Below are positions 62,776 to 64,000 of a DNA stretch of 64,000 bases, piece by piece; the stretch's first letter is position 1, and every line of letters begins with the position of its first letter. The DNA is from Acidimicrobiales bacterium (GTDB lineage: Bacteria > Actinomycetota > Acidimicrobiia > Acidimicrobiales > SZUA-35). Below the pieces are notes generated by a model. That model saw only the letters and a program-made list of their open reading frames with translations. It ran no database searches and was not told where the DNA came from. The translations under genes and the position numbers were made by a program. The DNA is taken from contig JAHDDW010000003.1 of assembly GCA_020629155.1 (NCBI GenBank), forward strand, positions 124,001-188,000, written 5' to 3'.

Positions 62776-64000
62776 TTACCCGTTACGGAGTCGGACACGT
62801 AACCTGATTGGCGTTGGACCAAGCTCGAAACCTTCACGAATTTGTCGCTCGATATAGCGCAGATAACTGTTGCCAATCGCTCGATTTGAAAACAACGTGA
62901 ACGTCGGCGGATCAGTTGCGCCCTGTGTTGCATACAAGATACGAGCCCCGCCAGGCGCAGGCTGTGCTTGCTGCGCACGACGGATAATATCGTTGACTTT
63001 CCTTGTGGGGATTCTTGCGCGATAAGCATCAAGCGCCGCATCAAGCGACGGCAAAATACGGTTCGTGTTTTTGCCATGCAGCGCAGAAATTCTATGCACA
63101 TCGATATCTGGCAGAAACGAGAAACGGTACTCTATCTGATGCTGAAGATCTAGCTTGTCGTCAGTCGAAAGCAGATCAATCTTGTTCAAGATGACGACGA
63201 TCGGACAGCCTGCTGCGTCAACTCGCTCGGCTAGACGCTGATCTTGATGCGTCACCCCTTCAGTCGCATCAATCACAAGCAACGCCACATCAGCGCCGTC
63301 AACGGCTTTTAGCGAACGCAACACCGAATAATATTCTGTATCTTCTTTTATTTTTGTGCGCCGACGCATGCCAGCGGTGTCTAAGAAACACATCGGACCT
63401 GATGGCGTATCGATAACAGTATCAACGGTGTCACGGGTCGTGCCAGCCATATCGTGAACAATTGAACGTTCTTCGCCAATCAGCTGATTAAACAGCGTTG
63501 ATTTGCCAACGTTAGGACGCCCGACAAGGGCCACTTTAAAGATCTTTTCATCGTCTTCTTGGGCTAGCTCTTCGCCTTCGTTCTCTTCTTCTGGCAGAAG
63601 CGTCACCAGTTTATCTAACATATCGCCGACGCCGATGCCATGTAGCGAGCTGACAGGGTGCGGATCGCCGAACCCTAAGCTATAAAGATCCCAGATAAGA
63701 TCCATATGTTTTTCGTTATCGACCTTGTTTGCGATCAACATTGACGGCGTTGCGATGTTGCGAATTTTTTTGAGCGCCAGCAAATCTTCATCGGTGACAC
63801 CGATCATCGCGTCGACAACAAACAAAACCACATCAGCTTCTTTAAAGGCTTCTTCTGCCTGGCGAGAAACTTTTTTATCAAGCTCTGAACCGCCTGTGAG
63901 CCAACCGCCAGTGTCGGTCAGCAAAAAATCTTTACCCTGCCATTCGGCTTCAACAGTTTTGCGGTCACGAGTCACGCCGGGGCGTTCCTCGACAATCGCC
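62776..64000 (-). CDS. der: Ribosome-biogenesis GTPase Der, C-terminal part (runs off window)
   Basis: Der (EngA) has two tandem GTPase domains; the first begins beyond base 64000, where the frame reads AIVEERPGVTRDRKTVEAEWQGKDFLLTDTGG. The first-domain NKVD and the complete second domain are visible: GRPNVGKSTLFNQLIGEERSIVHDMAGTTRDTVDTVI, FLDTAGMRRRTK, NKID. A C-terminal KH-like domain and GTIRLRVRLRNG-type end follow (TPIRLRVRLRNG). It helps mature the 50S subunit. The ORF track stops at 63975 at its first possible start; the true gene continues. Confidence 0.96.
   Translation of the reverse strand, partial: AIVEERPGVTRDRKTVEAEWQGKDFLLTDTGGWLTGGSELDKKVSRQAEEAFKEADVVLFVVDAMIGVTDEDLLALKKIRNIATPSMLIANKVDNEKHMDLIWDLYSLGFGDPHPVSSLHGIGVGDMLDKLVTLLPEEENEGEELAQEDDEKIFKVALVGRPNVGKSTLFNQLIGEERSIVHDMAGTTRDTVDTVIDTPSGPMCFLDTAGMRRRTKIKEDTEYYSVLRSLKAVDGADVALLVIDATEGVTHQDQRLAERVDAAGCPIVVILNKIDLLSTDDKLDLQHQIEYRFSFLPDIDVHRISALHGKNTNRILPSLDAALDAYRARIPTRKVNDIIRRAQQAQPAPGGARILYATQGATDPPTFTLFSNRAIGNSYLRYIERQIREGFELGPTPIRLRVRLRNG

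Overview
This window looks like chromosomal DNA of a low-to-moderate GC actinobacterium, possibly an Acidimicrobiia-type lineage. The clues are a DUF3151 gene next to pyruvate kinase, an actinobacterial-type HemQ/ChdC, an aroH-tyrA-cmk-plsC run, an RDD/SpoIIM/DUF58/MoxR cluster, and very many genes whose start codon lies 6-7 nt after a TANNNT box, which implies leaderless mRNAs. Taxonomy is inferred from these traits only. Almost every gene is on the bacterial core list; no phage, CRISPR or complete insertion sequence was seen.

Layout. 1-11.6 kb: truncated uvrA, a GT4-like glycosyltransferase, an inositol-phosphatase-like enzyme, an orphan histidine kinase, a SpoU rRNA/tRNA methyltransferase, hemQ, an 864-residue protein of unknown role, a divergent MobA-like protein, DUF3151 and pyk. 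11.7-23.7 kb is accessory: a gene-poor stretch, three lipoproteins, then a heavy-metal (copper) island with a MerR regulator, a CopC-CopD fusion, TlpA-like thioredoxin, CcdA-like membrane protein, a degenerate thioredoxin-like small protein, the Cu+ ATPase CopA, an OmpA-domain protein, a rhodanese lipoprotein and a multicopper-oxidase gene that has lost its centre. The island lies on the 3' side of tRNA-Leu(CAA). 24-37.5 kb: metallophosphatase, VUT-family transporter, plsC-cmk-tyrA-aroH operon, metG, CAP-domain protein, an ABC ATPase, an AMIN-like protein, tRNA-Met and tRNA-Asn, HD hydrolase, Nudix, pyrG. 36.6-45.5 kb: membrane cluster RDD / SpoIIM / DUF58 / MoxR / DUF4350 / DUF4129 / multi-pass protein / GT39-like transferase. 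45.6-64 kb: ABC exporter, hisG-hisE, pyrE, MerR-GyrI regulator with a short upstream ORF, hydrolase-OsmC fusion, CapA-like protein, diguanylate cyclase, uracil-DNA glycosylase, TrmA/RlmD-type methyltransferase, Uup-like ABC-F, hydrolase, sugar transferase, thrB and truncated der.

What stands out. (1) Three promoters in the copper island share the MerR-family design (TTGACC/A, 19-20 bp spacer with a TTCCAG/CTGGAA dyad, TANNNT), and each puts the transcription start on the start codon, so metal-induced leaderless mRNAs are predicted. A fourth promoter of this design precedes the MerR-GyrI gene and would start a 17-codon ORF containing Cys-Cys. (2) A ~120-bp interspersed repeat (family A) with a conserved hairpin occurs five times; two copies exactly fill the gap between convergent stop codons. 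(3) A second, REP-like repeat (family B) occurs twice and its motif has expanded into a tandem array near 38.7 kb. (4) A 168-bp inverted-repeat element supplies the -10 box of the SpoU gene. All of this was read by eye from the sequence; no database search was possible.
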